54,813 nucleotides of DNA from Cryomorphaceae bacterium (lineage in GTDB: Bacteria > Bacteroidota > Bacteroidia > Flavobacteriales > Schleiferiaceae): contig JAFMBM010000014.1 in assembly GCA_017858515.1 (NCBI GenBank), positions 1 through 54,813 on the forward strand. Direction: 5' to 3'. Below the pieces are notes generated by a model, which made no database searches, was not told where the DNA came from, and saw only the letters and a list, made by a program, of their open reading frames with translations. Numbering within the stretch: the first letter of the stretch is position 1; the number at the start of each line of letters is the position of its first letter. The position numbers and the translations under genes are program-made. Positions 1-8,149 of the stretch are shown here, piece by piece.

Positions 1-244
1 TGGGCAGAGTGGAGAATGGAGGGAGAAGAAAAAAGTTTTTCTTAAAAAGAGGGAATGAGGGGAGAAAGGAGCTGAAAAAGGAATGGAGAGATGGAAAGGA
101 ATGAAGACCCAAAAAAGGCTCAAAACGGAAAGGCGGGTCGATTTTTAGGCAGCAAATTACACCAGTCCCTGGCCAAGGAGGCCATGGATTTTGAGAGCGC
201 TTCTGGGCAAGGAAAGCTTGTCCACTTAAGGAAAAAAGACTGCT

Positions 245-540
245 TCTGTAGAACGACCTACACCTAATTATATATAGGAGTAGTGATTTTTGGAATGAGA
301 AGAGGAATGGCACAGGAATGTGAGCAGAGAAAATCAAAGATCGAATTGGCCCGGCTGCTATAGCGAATTAAGGCTGAATAGGCAATGAGTTGGACAAGTA
401 TAAGACCTAATATTATTTTTATTGAGACCCCTTCTTACAGATTGCAATATGTTTTACATTAGAGGCGAAGCGCTGCACATCTAGTGGAGTGGGAAAAGTG
501 GAAATGACAACAATGAGTTGTTGTTATACAATTGTTGTAT
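245..540. repeat. Diverged non-coding repeat module, copy A
   Basis: This stretch shares several collinear blocks with 3085-3385 at an offset of about 2,840 bp. They are a near-palindromic core around tatatatagg (near 268; copy B near 3110), a cttcttacagatt block (432; 3270), a GCGCTGC/AGTGGAGTG block (470-490; 3309-3330), and an almost identical GACAACAATGAGTTGTTGT block (505; 3345). The sequence between the blocks is diverged. The module lies just upstream of the cyclase relic, as copy B lies upstream of the AAA ATPase gene. The rest of 1-561 is purine-rich and holds no gene I can support. Confidence 0.6.
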
Positions 541-561
541 GCCATTTGAAAAAAGAACAGC

Positions 562-721
562 ATGAGAAAGCTTCTTGTAATAACACTCATCTCCTTTGCA
601 GGCCTTACCCTGAAGTCCCATGCTGAAAGATGACGCTGATTTCACTTTTGAATCAAGAGGTAAGATTGAGGCAAAAGGAAAAGGAGAAATTGAGATGTAT
701 TTCGTAACCAAGAAAAGTTAG
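562..721 (+). pseudogene. Deletion relic of a TPR/nucleotide-cyclase paralogue
   Basis: Two ends of a gene are fused with the middle missing. From 562 an ATG opens 23 codons resembling a signal peptide (MRKLLVITLISFAGLTLKSH), ending at a TGA at 631-633. In another frame, 620-721 encodes 33 residues closely matching the last residues of the intact cyclase immediately downstream (both contain FESRGKIEAKGKGE and end EMYFV-K). The simplest reading is an older tandem paralogue that lost its TPR, membrane and catalytic regions through an internal deletion. The signal peptide differs from that of the intact gene, so this is not a recent exact duplicate. Confidence 0.75.
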
Positions 722-742
722 AAATTAGACACAAGACATAAA

Positions 743-2719
743 ATGCATATGATTTTGAAAAACTCAAAAACCAGCATTCTGAAAAAACTGCTCATCGCAT
801 TTATCATTTATCATTCATCATTAATAATTGGGGTCGCCCAGAATTTAGATACTTTATACACCATTTGGCAAGATGAAAGCCAATCGGACTCCACTCGCGC
901 AAAATCATATAATGACTACGTCGAGGACGGCTTTCTTTATTCAAACCCCGACAGTGCCTATGTTTTGGCTGAAGCCCTTCATATTTATGCAACAAATCAC
1001 AATTTCTCAAAGGCATCTGCAATAGGCTACAATTTACAGGGCATAGCCATGGTCATTAGAGGCAATTACGCGAGTGCCCTGGAATTCTTTGAAAAGAGCC
1101 TTGCGATTTATGAAGAACTCGGGGACAAAAGTGGTGCAGCAGGGATCATGAATAATATCGGTCGTATTCATGAGGACAAGGGTAATTACCCGACTGCAAT
1201 AAAATATTACACAAGTAGTATTGCGCTAAAAAAAGAAATAGGACAAATTTCAGTAAGCCTAACCAACATTGGCAATGTTTACCTGGCCCAAAATAATTTG
1301 CCCCGTGCCTTGGAATACTACGAAAGTGGCTTGGCACTTAGTGAGGAAGCAGGGAACAAACAGTCTACCGCTAACTGCTTGAACAATATCGGTATAATTT
1401 ATTCCCTGCAAGCCAACTATCCATGTGCTAAAGATTATTTCGAAGAAAGTCTGGCGATTTTTAAAACAATTGGAGACAAACGGGGCACCTCAAATAGTTT
1501 AGCTGGTTTAGGCCTACTATATAAAAATAAAGGTGATGAGCTCCGAACCATCGAATACCTAAAAAAGACGCAGGCAATTTTTGAAGAAATTGGGGACAAT
1601 TATGGTATTGCAAAAGTCCTGTCAGATTTAGGTAGTATTTACCAAGAACAAGGAAAGTTTAAGCTTGCCATAGACCATTGTCAAAAGAGCCTGACGCTAG
1701 CAGAAGAAATTGAAATATTGGCAACTCAGGTTGATGCCTGCCAATGTCTATTTGACACCTATAAATCTCTGGGCGATGGTGAAAAGGCCCTACTTTACCT
1801 AGAGAAAGTACAAATGTTAAACAAGCGTTTGAATGCTGAAGAAACCGCAAAAAAGCTGGAGCAGATGGAGTTTGCGAAGGTGATGATGGCAGATAGTATT
1901 GCGAAAGCCGAGGAGGCGCGGTTAATAGAAGAGGAGCATCGAGAAGAAGTGCGCCAGAAAAATCAAACACGCAATGCACTTCTTGGCGCAGTATTATTGT
2001 TGATGGTTTTAGCGGGAGGTCTCTATATATGTTGGCGCTATGTGCGCAAGTCAAAAGCGATTTTGCAGGTGGAGAAAGACCGTTCTGAGAATTTACTCCT
2101 CAACATCCTGCCCGAAGAAATTGCACAAGAACTCAAAGAAAAAGGCAAAGCCGATGCCCGCCATTTTGAGATGGTCTCTATCCTCTTTACAGACTTCAAA
2201 GGCTTTACTGAACAAAGCGCAAAACTCAGTGCAACCGAATTGGTGACGGAAATAAACCACTGTTTCGAAGCTTTTGACAGCATTATGGAAAAATACGGCA
2301 TCGAAAAAATTAAAACCATTGGTGATGCCTATATGGCGGCAGGCGGCTTGCCCGTGCCATCGGATGATTCGGTAAAAAACGCCGTGCTGGCGGCCTTAGA
2401 AATGCAAGCTTTTATCATTAATCGAAAGGCAGAGAACGAAAGCAGCGGCAAAGCCGCCTTCGAAATGCGTGTCGGCATCTACACCGGCCCGGTAGTGGCA
2501 GGCATTGTAGGGGTCAAAAAGTTCCAGTACGACATTTGGGGGGATACAGTAAATACCGCCAGCCTGATGGAAAACTCAGGTAAAGTTGGCAAAGTAAACA
2601 TCAGCCAGACCACGTATGAGTTATTGAAAAATGATGCTGATCTTTCGTTTGAATCAAGAGGTAAAATTGAAGCGAAAGGCAAAGGAGAGATGGAGATGTA
2701 TTTTGTATCAAAGGCTTAA
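743..2719 (+). CDS. TPR-sensor class III adenylate/guanylate cyclase-like protein
   Basis: A 658-residue membrane protein. An N-terminal export signal (about 10-33) is followed by a run of about seven TPR repeats (residues ~75-370, with GNY..A...Y..SL patterns), a charged coiled linker (~370-405), one membrane helix (~411-432) and a class III nucleotide cyclase domain (~455-655). The TPRs are predicted outside the inner membrane and the cyclase inside. Metal-binding Asp484 (LFTDFKGF) and Asp528 (IGDAYMA) are present. Lys524 and Asp597 (QYDIWGD) are the residues that favour ATP over GTP, and Asn604 is present. The position two helical turns later, normally the catalytic Arg (NxASR), is Leu608 (NTASLME), so activity is uncertain. 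Start could be ATG 743 or 749. An attC-like hairpin follows the stop. Confidence 0.88.
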   Translation: MHMILKNSKTSILKKLLIAFIIYHSSLIIGVAQNLDTLYTIWQDESQSDSTRAKSYNDYVEDGFLYSNPDSAYVLAEALHIYATNHNFSKASAIGYNLQGIAMVIRGNYASALEFFEKSLAIYEELGDKSGAAGIMNNIGRIHEDKGNYPTAIKYYTSSIALKKEIGQISVSLTNIGNVYLAQNNLPRALEYYESGLALSEEAGNKQSTANCLNNIGIIYSLQANYPCAKDYFEESLAIFKTIGDKRGTSNSLAGLGLLYKNKGDELRTIEYLKKTQAIFEEIGDNYGIAKVLSDLGSIYQEQGKFKLAIDHCQKSLTLAEEIEILATQVDACQCLFDTYKSLGDGEKALLYLEKVQMLNKRLNAEETAKKLEQMEFAKVMMADSIAKAEEARLIEEEHREEVRQKNQTRNALLGAVLLLMVLAGGLYICWRYVRKSKAILQVEKDRSENLLLNILPEEIAQELKEKGKADARHFEMVSILFTDFKGFTEQSAKLSATELVTEINHCFEAFDSIMEKYGIEKIKTIGDAYMAAGGLPVPSDDSVKNAVLAALEMQAFIINRKAENESSGKAAFEMRVGIYTGPVVAGIVGVKKFQYDIWGDTVNTASLMENSGKVGKVNISQTTYELLKNDADLSFESRGKIEAKGKGEMEMYFVSKA

Positions 2720-2741
2720 TTGAACTAAGAAAAACGTCATA

Positions 2742-2793
2742 CAACAACTAAGGTTTCGTTCGGCCCGTAGGGCCTAGGATGAAACCGCTGTTG
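2742..2793 (+). other. Extended imperfect hairpin after the cyclase gene
   Basis: Nested arms CAACAAC (2742-2748)/GTTG (2790-2793), GGTTTC (2752-2757)/GAAACC (2781-2786) and GGCCC (2762-2766)/GGGCC (2770-2774) with a 3-nt loop form a long bulged hairpin. There is no U-tract, so it is not a standard terminator. The bulged, nested layout recalls REP elements or integron attC sites, but the 7-bp attC core consensus is not met. A second small hairpin (AGCC..GGCT) lies near 2840. From here to 3084 I see no gene. Confidence 0.5.
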
Positions 2794-3084
2794 CACGGAA
2801 CCGGGCTTGATTGTGTGATGCAGCGTTATGGGGAAAGCGTTTTAGCCTTTCGGGCTAAACGGAGGAATGGCCCTTGAAAGAGGAAGGGAAGGTTCTAAAA
2901 TGAGGATACGATGGGCAGCTAGGCTTTCCTTTTTTATGCCTTATGATTGCCAAATGGAACGTGCAAAAGAGAAAAGACTGAAAGGCCCAAAAAGAATTAG
3001 AGCATTTGAAGAGGCAGGAGGATAAGCAGACAGACTGTAGCCTTCCACTCAAGCAAAGTTTGGCCGCTTTAGAAAAACGCAGAA

Positions 3085-3385
3085 GCAGCTACAGCCAGAT
3101 TTACACCTATTATATATAGGAATAGATTTTTGCAAATGAATCGGATTTTGTTTGGGAGTAGGTGGACGAGGAAGCAGTACACTAGGCAGCCTGAATGCAA
3201 CTAACTATGGGGAGCGGATGGCGGATTGGTTGGAGCAGTCAAAACTCAAAGATTATTTTTTAGGATGACTTCTTACAGATTGGATTATTTCTTAGATTTA
3301 GAGTCGCGGCGCTGCCTATGAAGTGGAGTGCATAAAGGGGGAAATGACAACAATGAGTTGTTGTTATGCAATTGTTGGCATTAAT
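3085..3385. repeat. Diverged non-coding repeat module, copy B
   Basis: Second copy of the module at 245-540: the tatatatagg core at ~3110, the cttcttacagatt block at 3270, the GCGCTGC/AGTGGAGTG block at 3310-3330, and the GACAACAATGAGTTGTTGT block at 3345. It precedes an unrelated gene (AAA ATPase), so the module is not simply a cyclase promoter. It ends with ATTGTTGGCA (3371-3380), the exact reverse complement of a 10-mer just after the defence pair (5448-5457). Open frames inside are short and unconvincing. Confidence 0.6.
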
Positions 3386-3456
3386 TCGAAAAACAATCGC
3401 ACTTCACTTCTAATTCTTATATTTGTGATTAATTCACGAATATTAAATTTAGAAAA

Positions 3457-4755
3457 TTGGAATTACAAGAATTCAGCTTTGGGAATTTCAGAAGCTTTAA
3501 GGAGATTAACACTCTTAATCTTGCTGCTGCTAAACTCAAGTCAAAATATAGACATGTTGACGAAGACAATCTGTTTTCAACAGATAATTCTGAGAACATA
3601 TCCTTTTTAAAATCAAAGGCCATTTATGGAGCTAATGCTAGTGGAAAAAGCAACATCATTAAAGCTTTAGTTACGTTTATCAGAATTTTAAAAAGTTCAG
3701 TTAAAGATGACAAAGTCCTAAATATGGTGGACTCATTCCGATTGTCTACCGAAACAGAAAATGAGCCTACTTTTTTTCAGATTATATTTTGGGACGAAAA
3801 CACCAAGTATCGTTACGGTTTTGAATTAGATGATGAAAACATTTTCTCTGAATGGTTATATGGCAAACCAGGAAAAAAAGAAATGTGCTACTTTATTCGA
3901 GAAGGGAATGAAATTATCGAACTTGATAAAACAAACTTTTCAGAAGGAGACAAACTGAATAGTTTAATTTCTGACGATGCCGATAATGAATTATTCAGAA
4001 ATAACTCTTTATTCTTATCCACCTTATCGAGTTTTGGTTTTGGTAAGATTTCGAAGAGAATCTTAGAGAGCATTTCTTCTTTCACAATTATTAGTGGACT
4101 CGGCCATCAAGGAATGTATGCCTACGCAGGAGATTCATTAGAAGATGAAGAAAAGAAAAGGAACATTTTAGACTTCCTTAAAAAAGGAGATATCGGAATT
4201 GAAGATCTAAACTCAGTTGAGATTTCAAATAAGGACTTGCCTGAAGATGTTGAAGATGAAATTCGCAAAGATTTTGAGAATAAAAAAAGAAAGCTCCTGC
4301 TTTCTTCAAGAAAGAAGTTCGATGACAAGAACAATTTCGTTGAAAATGAAACATTCTCTTTTAGTATCCATGAATCTGAAGGTACTCAAAAGTTATTTGA
4401 GCTCAGCCCTTTTATTTACAGAACGCTTAAAGAAAGTAAAGTTTTAATTATTGATGAGTTTGACGCTAGATTCCACCCCCTATTAACTCAGAAAATACTA
4501 GAATTATTTAATTCAAAAGAAAATAAGGGAGCTCAATTAATAGTAACTACACATGACACGAATTTACTCTCGTCAAAGTTATTGCGCAGAGATCAAATAG
4601 AATTTGTTGAAAAAGACAGTTATGGAGTTAGTCACCTATACTCTTTAGCAGAATTCAAAGGCATTAGGAATGATGCTTCTTTTGAAAAAGACTATATCCA
4701 CGGAAAATACGGTGCGATTCCATTCCTTGGTAAGTTCAAAAATATTCTTGACTAA
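3457..4755 (+). CDS. AAA-family ATPase, AbiLi/RloA-like defence ATPase
   Basis: 432 residues with ABC/SMC-like ATPase architecture as in OLD/RloA/AAA_15 proteins. The N terminus reads ELQEFSFGNFRSFKE, Walker A is GANASGKS (58-65), the signature-like motif is SEGTQKL, Walker B is KVLIIDEFD (328-336), and the switch His is 366 in VTTHDTNLL. It is followed with a 1-nt overlap by a RloB-like gene. The ATPase plus RloB pairing is the arrangement of AbiL (AbiLi+AbiLii) abortive-infection and RloAB systems, where the ATPase is thought to sense phage and gate a TOPRIM/RloB effector. The start is TTG at 3457; no in-frame ATG lies between it and the stop at 3430. AT content is higher than in the core genes, consistent with transfer. 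Confidence 0.8.
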   Translation: MELQEFSFGNFRSFKEINTLNLAAAKLKSKYRHVDEDNLFSTDNSENISFLKSKAIYGANASGKSNIIKALVTFIRILKSSVKDDKVLNMVDSFRLSTETENEPTFFQIIFWDENTKYRYGFELDDENIFSEWLYGKPGKKEMCYFIREGNEIIELDKTNFSEGDKLNSLISDDADNELFRNNSLFLSTLSSFGFGKISKRILESISSFTIISGLGHQGMYAYAGDSLEDEEKKRNILDFLKKGDIGIEDLNSVEISNKDLPEDVEDEIRKDFENKKRKLLLSSRKKFDDKNNFVENETFSFSIHESEGTQKLFELSPFIYRTLKESKVLIIDEFDARFHPLLTQKILELFNSKENKGAQLIVTTHDTNLLSSKLLRRDQIEFVEKDSYGVSHLYSLAEFKGIRNDASFEKDYIHGKYGAIPFLGKFKNILD

Positions 4756-5440
4756 TGCCAAAACGAACCAAAGCAATCAAAGTTACGGACAGAAAAAAGC
4801 CTTGGTTAAAAAAGGTAAAAGCATCTAAGTATAAGCTTGATACAAAGGTGCAGAACAAAACGATTCTAATTGTTGGTGAAGGTCAAACCGAAAAGCTATA
4901 TTTTGAATCATTCCCTGTTTTAAGTTTAACGGTAGAAGCCATCGACTTACAAGGTCAGAGCAAGCAGAAGCTTATCGAGTCAACTGAAGAAATTGTTAAG
5001 TCAGCAGATATTGAATATGATGCCATTTGGTGTGTTTTGACATGGACATAAAACAAGGCGAAAAAGAGTTCTCCGATTTTGATAATGCCATTACAAGTGG
5101 ACAAGCCAAAGGATATAAAATTGCTTACTCAAACGACTGTTTCGAACTTTGGTTCTATTTACATTACCAATTCACAGATCAAAAACACCATAGAACATTT
5201 TACTATAAAGAACTCGGAAAAGTATTTGGTTGCAATTATGAAAAAGACGGAAAAGGTTATGACTTCTGCAAACAAATCTATTCTTTACTGAAAAGTGACG
5301 ACAACTCTTCTCAAAAGGATGCAATTGAACGAGCAAAAACTCTACACGAAAAAAATAAAGACCATATCTATCATCTTCAAAACCCGACAACTTTGGTTTA
5401 TGAACTTGTTGAAAGTCTAAATGAGAATTGTAGAAAATAA
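4755..5440 (+). pseudogene. RloB/AbiLii-like protein, frameshifted
   Basis: Two overlapping frames together make one RloB-family protein of about 228 residues. Frame one (4755-5051) gives a basic N terminus and ILIVGEGQTEKLYFESFP, then DAIWCVLTWT and a stop. Frame two continues from CFDMDIKQG through YSNDCFELWFYLHYQF to the stop at 5440. Adding one T to the TTTT run at 5036-5039 restores IWCVFDMD, the expected RloB transition into its acidic active-site-like segment. The gene is therefore broken by a 1-nt loss, or the assembly has a homopolymer error. It overlaps the ATPase stop by 1 nt and would be its effector partner. If the frameshift is real the defence pair is probably inactive. Confidence 0.8.
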
Positions 5441-5447
5441 AAACTAT

Positions 5448-5515
5448 TGCCAACAATCGCAATAAAAACATGCCCTTCAGGACACTGCGCATAGCCAAAA
5501 CGTTGGTGTGCCACG
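5448..5515 (+). other. attC-like imperfect palindrome after the defence pair
   Basis: Outer arms CCAAC (5450-5454) and GTTGG (5512-5516) and inner ATGC/GCAT arms enclose a loop, giving a bulged hairpin. TGCCAACAAT at 5448-5457 is the exact reverse complement of 3371-3380 upstream of the defence pair, and AACAATCGC is directly repeated at 3392 and 5452. The pair is thus bracketed like a cassette. The canonical attC core (GTTRRRY) is not satisfied and no integrase is visible, so the integron reading is only a hypothesis. Confidence 0.35.
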
Positions 5516-5960
5516 AGGTGGCATCTATCCAGTAGGTGAGAATCCTAGCAGGGCAATGGACTGTTCACCCTGAAGATGTACGAACGGTAGACTTTGTGAG
5601 GAAGTAGGCTGAAGCTCAGTAGAATCAATTACCCAAGCCGCAACCGTGAACCCGCATTAGCTTCGATATGTGTAGCCATAGATTTGGGGACAGTTTTGAC
5701 GGTCTGGAACCCTGCCATACTACAATGATAAACAGTTGTATGAGTTGTAGTAAATTACCGGAGTCAAAGGGGTGGCGTTAGTATAGATGGATAGGTGTTA
5801 AACGTGGGAGGTCTCTTTTAGCAAAGGATGGCAATCTTAAAAGCATGTTTATAAGTACTACGAAATTACAAGCTGCTAGAAGAGAAGTCGGAGGAGTTCA
5901 TTGTACCGATGATGTTAGGGACAACAAAAGCCTGAACTTGGGAAGGAACTCCATTTTAAA
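5516..5960 (+). mobile_element. Group II intron, 5' part (domain I region), truncated
   Basis: The segment begins with GTGTG, the group II 5' splice consensus, followed by a short hairpin (TGCCAC/GTGGCA) and CCAGTAGGTGAGAATCCTA, the characteristic start of domain I. Further intron-like elements are CCAAGCCGCAACCGTGAACC (near 5633), GGGAGGTCTCTTTTAGCAAA (near 5805) and GAAGTCGGAGGAGTTCATTG (near 5885). No reverse transcriptase/maturase frame follows, and no domain V-like hairpin (GAGCCGTAT..) is recognisable before the next genes, so the element appears 3'-truncated. The 5' boundary is well marked; the end is approximate. It starts at the 3' arm of the attC-like palindrome. Confidence 0.7.
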
Positions 5961-6012
5961 CGAGTTTTGTATAATCATTGAAATGCGTACAGACCTTAAT
6001 CAGTGCTAAAGG

Positions 6013-6576
6013 ATGGGACTAAGAGACATAAAAAAGGAACTGAGAAAACTCGAACAGGATAAGCTTATTGATCTTGTTGCGGACTTGTATAAAAAGAACA
6101 AATCTGTTAAGGACTTCTTCGACTTTTATATTAATCCTGATGAAAGAGAATTATTCATGAAATATCAGGATAAAGTATTTGAAGCATTTTATCCAAGGCG
6201 TGGTTTCAACTACAAACTCAAAGACGGCAAACAAGCAATCAGTGACTTTAAAAAATATAGTTCATCGAGTGAGTTACTTGCTGAATTGATGCTATTCTAC
6301 GTTGAGACAGGAGTGAAATTTACAAATGACTTTGGTGATATAAACGCGCCGTTTTACAAAAGTTTAGCGACATGCTTTGTAGATAGCTTGAGGTTGATGA
6401 GCAAAGAAAATCTCTTAGATAAATTTGAAGATCGAGTTGAAAAACTTGTTGATGACACAGACGGAATTGGATGGAGCTTTCACGACTATATCGTTCAAGT
6501 TTGGATTGACTTCTATCCATCGGAATACGATGAAGATTTTGAAGACAGCAACAGCGGAACAGAAGAAATGGGTTAA
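6013..6576 (+). CDS. DUF6155 family protein
   Basis: 187-residue soluble acidic protein beginning MGLRDIKKELRKLEQDKLID and containing DFYINPDERELF, YPRRGFNYKLKDGKQAISDF and FYVETGVKFTNDFGDINAPF. This pattern matches my recollection of DUF6155, a small Bacteroidota family of unknown function. There is no signal peptide, membrane helix or catalytic motif I can name. An AAAGG precedes the ATG. It lies just beyond the intron fragment, in roughly the place where an intron-encoded protein would begin, but it shows no reverse transcriptase features and is not a maturase. It is a single gene without a clear operon partner, in the accessory region. Confidence 0.7.
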   Translation: MGLRDIKKELRKLEQDKLIDLVADLYKKNKSVKDFFDFYINPDERELFMKYQDKVFEAFYPRRGFNYKLKDGKQAISDFKKYSSSSELLAELMLFYVETGVKFTNDFGDINAPFYKSLATCFVDSLRLMSKENLLDKFEDRVEKLVDDTDGIGWSFHDYIVQVWIDFYPSEYDEDFEDSNSGTEEMG

Positions 6577-6601
6577 ATAATGAGACCGGACGGACAATGA
6601 G

Positions 6602-6633
6602 GACTGAAAGCGAGGGGTATAGCTCGCAGCGGC
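6602..6633 (+). repeat. REP-like hairpin, diverged copy
   Basis: GCGAG (6610-6614) and CTCGC (6623-6627) pair around a GGGTATAG loop and are followed by AGCGGCA. The GCGA..GGGT.TAG..TCGC..GCAGCGGCA layout is shared with the REP-like element at 8440-8487. The remainder of 6577-6953 holds no gene or structure I can support. Confidence 0.45.
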
Positions 6634-6953
6634 ACTAGTACATATGGGAAGCTTCCATTAGAATTTGTAGGAAAAAAGTAGAAGGAAGCTAGGGAAACAG
6701 CATTGGGGGCCTATTCATTAAGTTTTGATGGGTTGATATTATTGTTGTTAGCATGCTTGAAGAATTGCCGAACGACTAGCCAGCTATTGAGAATGCACAA
6801 TTTACAGTAAGCCTTCAGCCATATGCCCGGAAGGACAAAGAAGAATAGCCTAGCTTACAACGGCCTGACTATTGTTTGCGATATGCCATTTTGTTAGAAT
6901 GGGGGAAGTTTGTCTCCTGTTCATCCGTATTCCCTCCGCCTATACCGATCTAC

Positions 6954-7730
6954 TTACGCAACTACTTTTTTTAGTTGAATAATTCTCAAGCGATTTAGAA
7001 CTTTCATAATAATATAGGTCGGATCGATTTCGTGCCATCGTATACCTCCGAAATTCGGATGGCTACTTCTCTTGTGGTGATTGTTATGATAGGCTTCGCC
7101 CATCATCAGAAAGTCAAAGGGCAGTAAGTTTTTGGAAGTGTCTTTTACTTCGAAGTTCTTGTAGCCGTAAATATGGGCAAACCAGTTAATAATAACCCCG
7201 TGAATAGGTGCCATCAAAAAAGCAATGGGCATCAATAGCCACTCCCACCACTCGGTAGCAAAAAAATAAAAGAAGGCAACATATCCCGCTCCCCACAGCA
7301 CACGGGAAAGCATAGAACTGGCAAAAAGATCAAAGCTCTTCCACTGTGGCACATTGGTGGTGAATTTCTCTTCCACCTTAATACGACCCAGGTTGATATC
7401 TTGATAAATGCGTTTTGTCTTCCACATCATAGCAAAGAGGCTATTGTCGAACTTCGGTGAGTGCGGATCTTTTTCAGTATCGGCATAGGCATGGTGGAGG
7501 CGATGCATAATTCCATAGCCATAGGCACTCAGATAGCTACTGCCTTGAAAAAACCAAGTTAGAACATAAGTCAATTTCTCCATGCGTTGAGACATGGTGA
7601 AAGTTTGATGGGCTGCATACCGATGCAAGAAGAAGGTTTGGAAGAAAAGGCCTCCGTACCAGAGAACCAAAATGAAGAGAATAACAGCCATAGACGAGCT
7701 AAGAGAGATTATAGAGTATGTACCATTCAA
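6954..7730 (-). CDS. Membrane fatty-acid (acyl-CoA/acyl-lipid) desaturase
   Basis: 258-residue integral membrane di-iron desaturase. The three histidine boxes are HRYAAH (near residue 36), HRLHHAYAD (near residue 77) and HNNHHKR (near residue 217). They lie between hydrophobic helices at ~8-30, ~60-72, ~140-160 and ~165-190. This spacing matches the OLE1/Des-type delta-9 desaturase family, which inserts a cis double bond into saturated acyl chains to tune membrane fluidity, using reduced electron carriers. The length is somewhat short for the family, as in other bacterial members. The gene stands alone, with non-coding DNA on both sides. Chain position and acyl-CoA versus lipid-bound substrate cannot be told from sequence. 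Confidence 0.85.
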   Translation of the reverse strand: MNGTYSIISLSSSMAVILFILVLWYGGLFFQTFFLHRYAAHQTFTMSQRMEKLTYVLTWFFQGSSYLSAYGYGIMHRLHHAYADTEKDPHSPKFDNSLFAMMWKTKRIYQDINLGRIKVEEKFTTNVPQWKSFDLFASSMLSRVLWGAGYVAFFYFFATEWWEWLLMPIAFLMAPIHGVIINWFAHIYGYKNFEVKDTSKNLLPFDFLMMGEAYHNNHHKRSSHPNFGGIRWHEIDPTYIIMKVLNRLRIIQLKKVVA

Positions 7731-8149
7731 ATACGCTGGCCCATAAGTTTGGACATAGCTTCATCTGATCGGTTCGAAATTAACACAAGAACTCCGGAAC
7801 TGTTTCAGCCGGTAGCCATCTAATCTGAAAAGCATTCAGTATCAAATAGATTCATTGGCTTCGTATTTCCAAAGTCGATTGTAAACCGATCATTTGTACA
7901 CTTCCCAGCTCCTAAGGGAATACCAGCCTGAGGCGATCTAACGGATGTTGATATGCCTAGCAGCTGTTTGCATTTTTCAGACAATAGGAGAGTAGAGATA
8001 CTTTAGGCTGTGTCTATAATTCAGGGTGCCACTACTTATGGCTCACAATTTATCTTACATTAGTAAAGAAGAACTATATCGATGTTGTGTGTTCAACAGT
8101 TACATAACCCTTCGGTGTGCTTATTCGTCTGTTACAAACAGCCATTGAA
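7731..8149. other. Intergenic stretch without a recognisable gene
   Basis: About 420 bp between the desaturase start and the next plausible ORF. The only in-frame readings are short and overlap the desaturase antisense. A GGCTGTGTCTATAAT string at 8006-8020 resembles some insertion-sequence ends, but no partner terminus or transposase remnant is visible. The desaturase promoter should lie at its left end; no clear TAnnTTTG box was found. Confidence 0.5.

Noticed and set aside
481..711. Minus-strand 76-codon ORF at the window start
   Set aside because: It is antisense to the cyclase relic (its Phe/Ser-rich text mirrors that of the antisense of the intact gene end) and has no independent support.
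3323..3610. 95-codon ORF ahead of the defence ATPase
   Set aside because: It overlaps the ATPase N terminus in another frame, while the ATPase shows clear ABC motifs and the ORF none.
5027..5440. The 3' half of the RloB-like gene as a separate gene
   Set aside because: Its sequence continues the same family domain across the frameshift, and no ribosome-site evidence supports a second start.
8006..8020. Possible insertion-sequence terminus (GGCTGTGTCTATAAT)
   Set aside because: No matching inverted terminus, target duplication or transposase relic is visible nearby.
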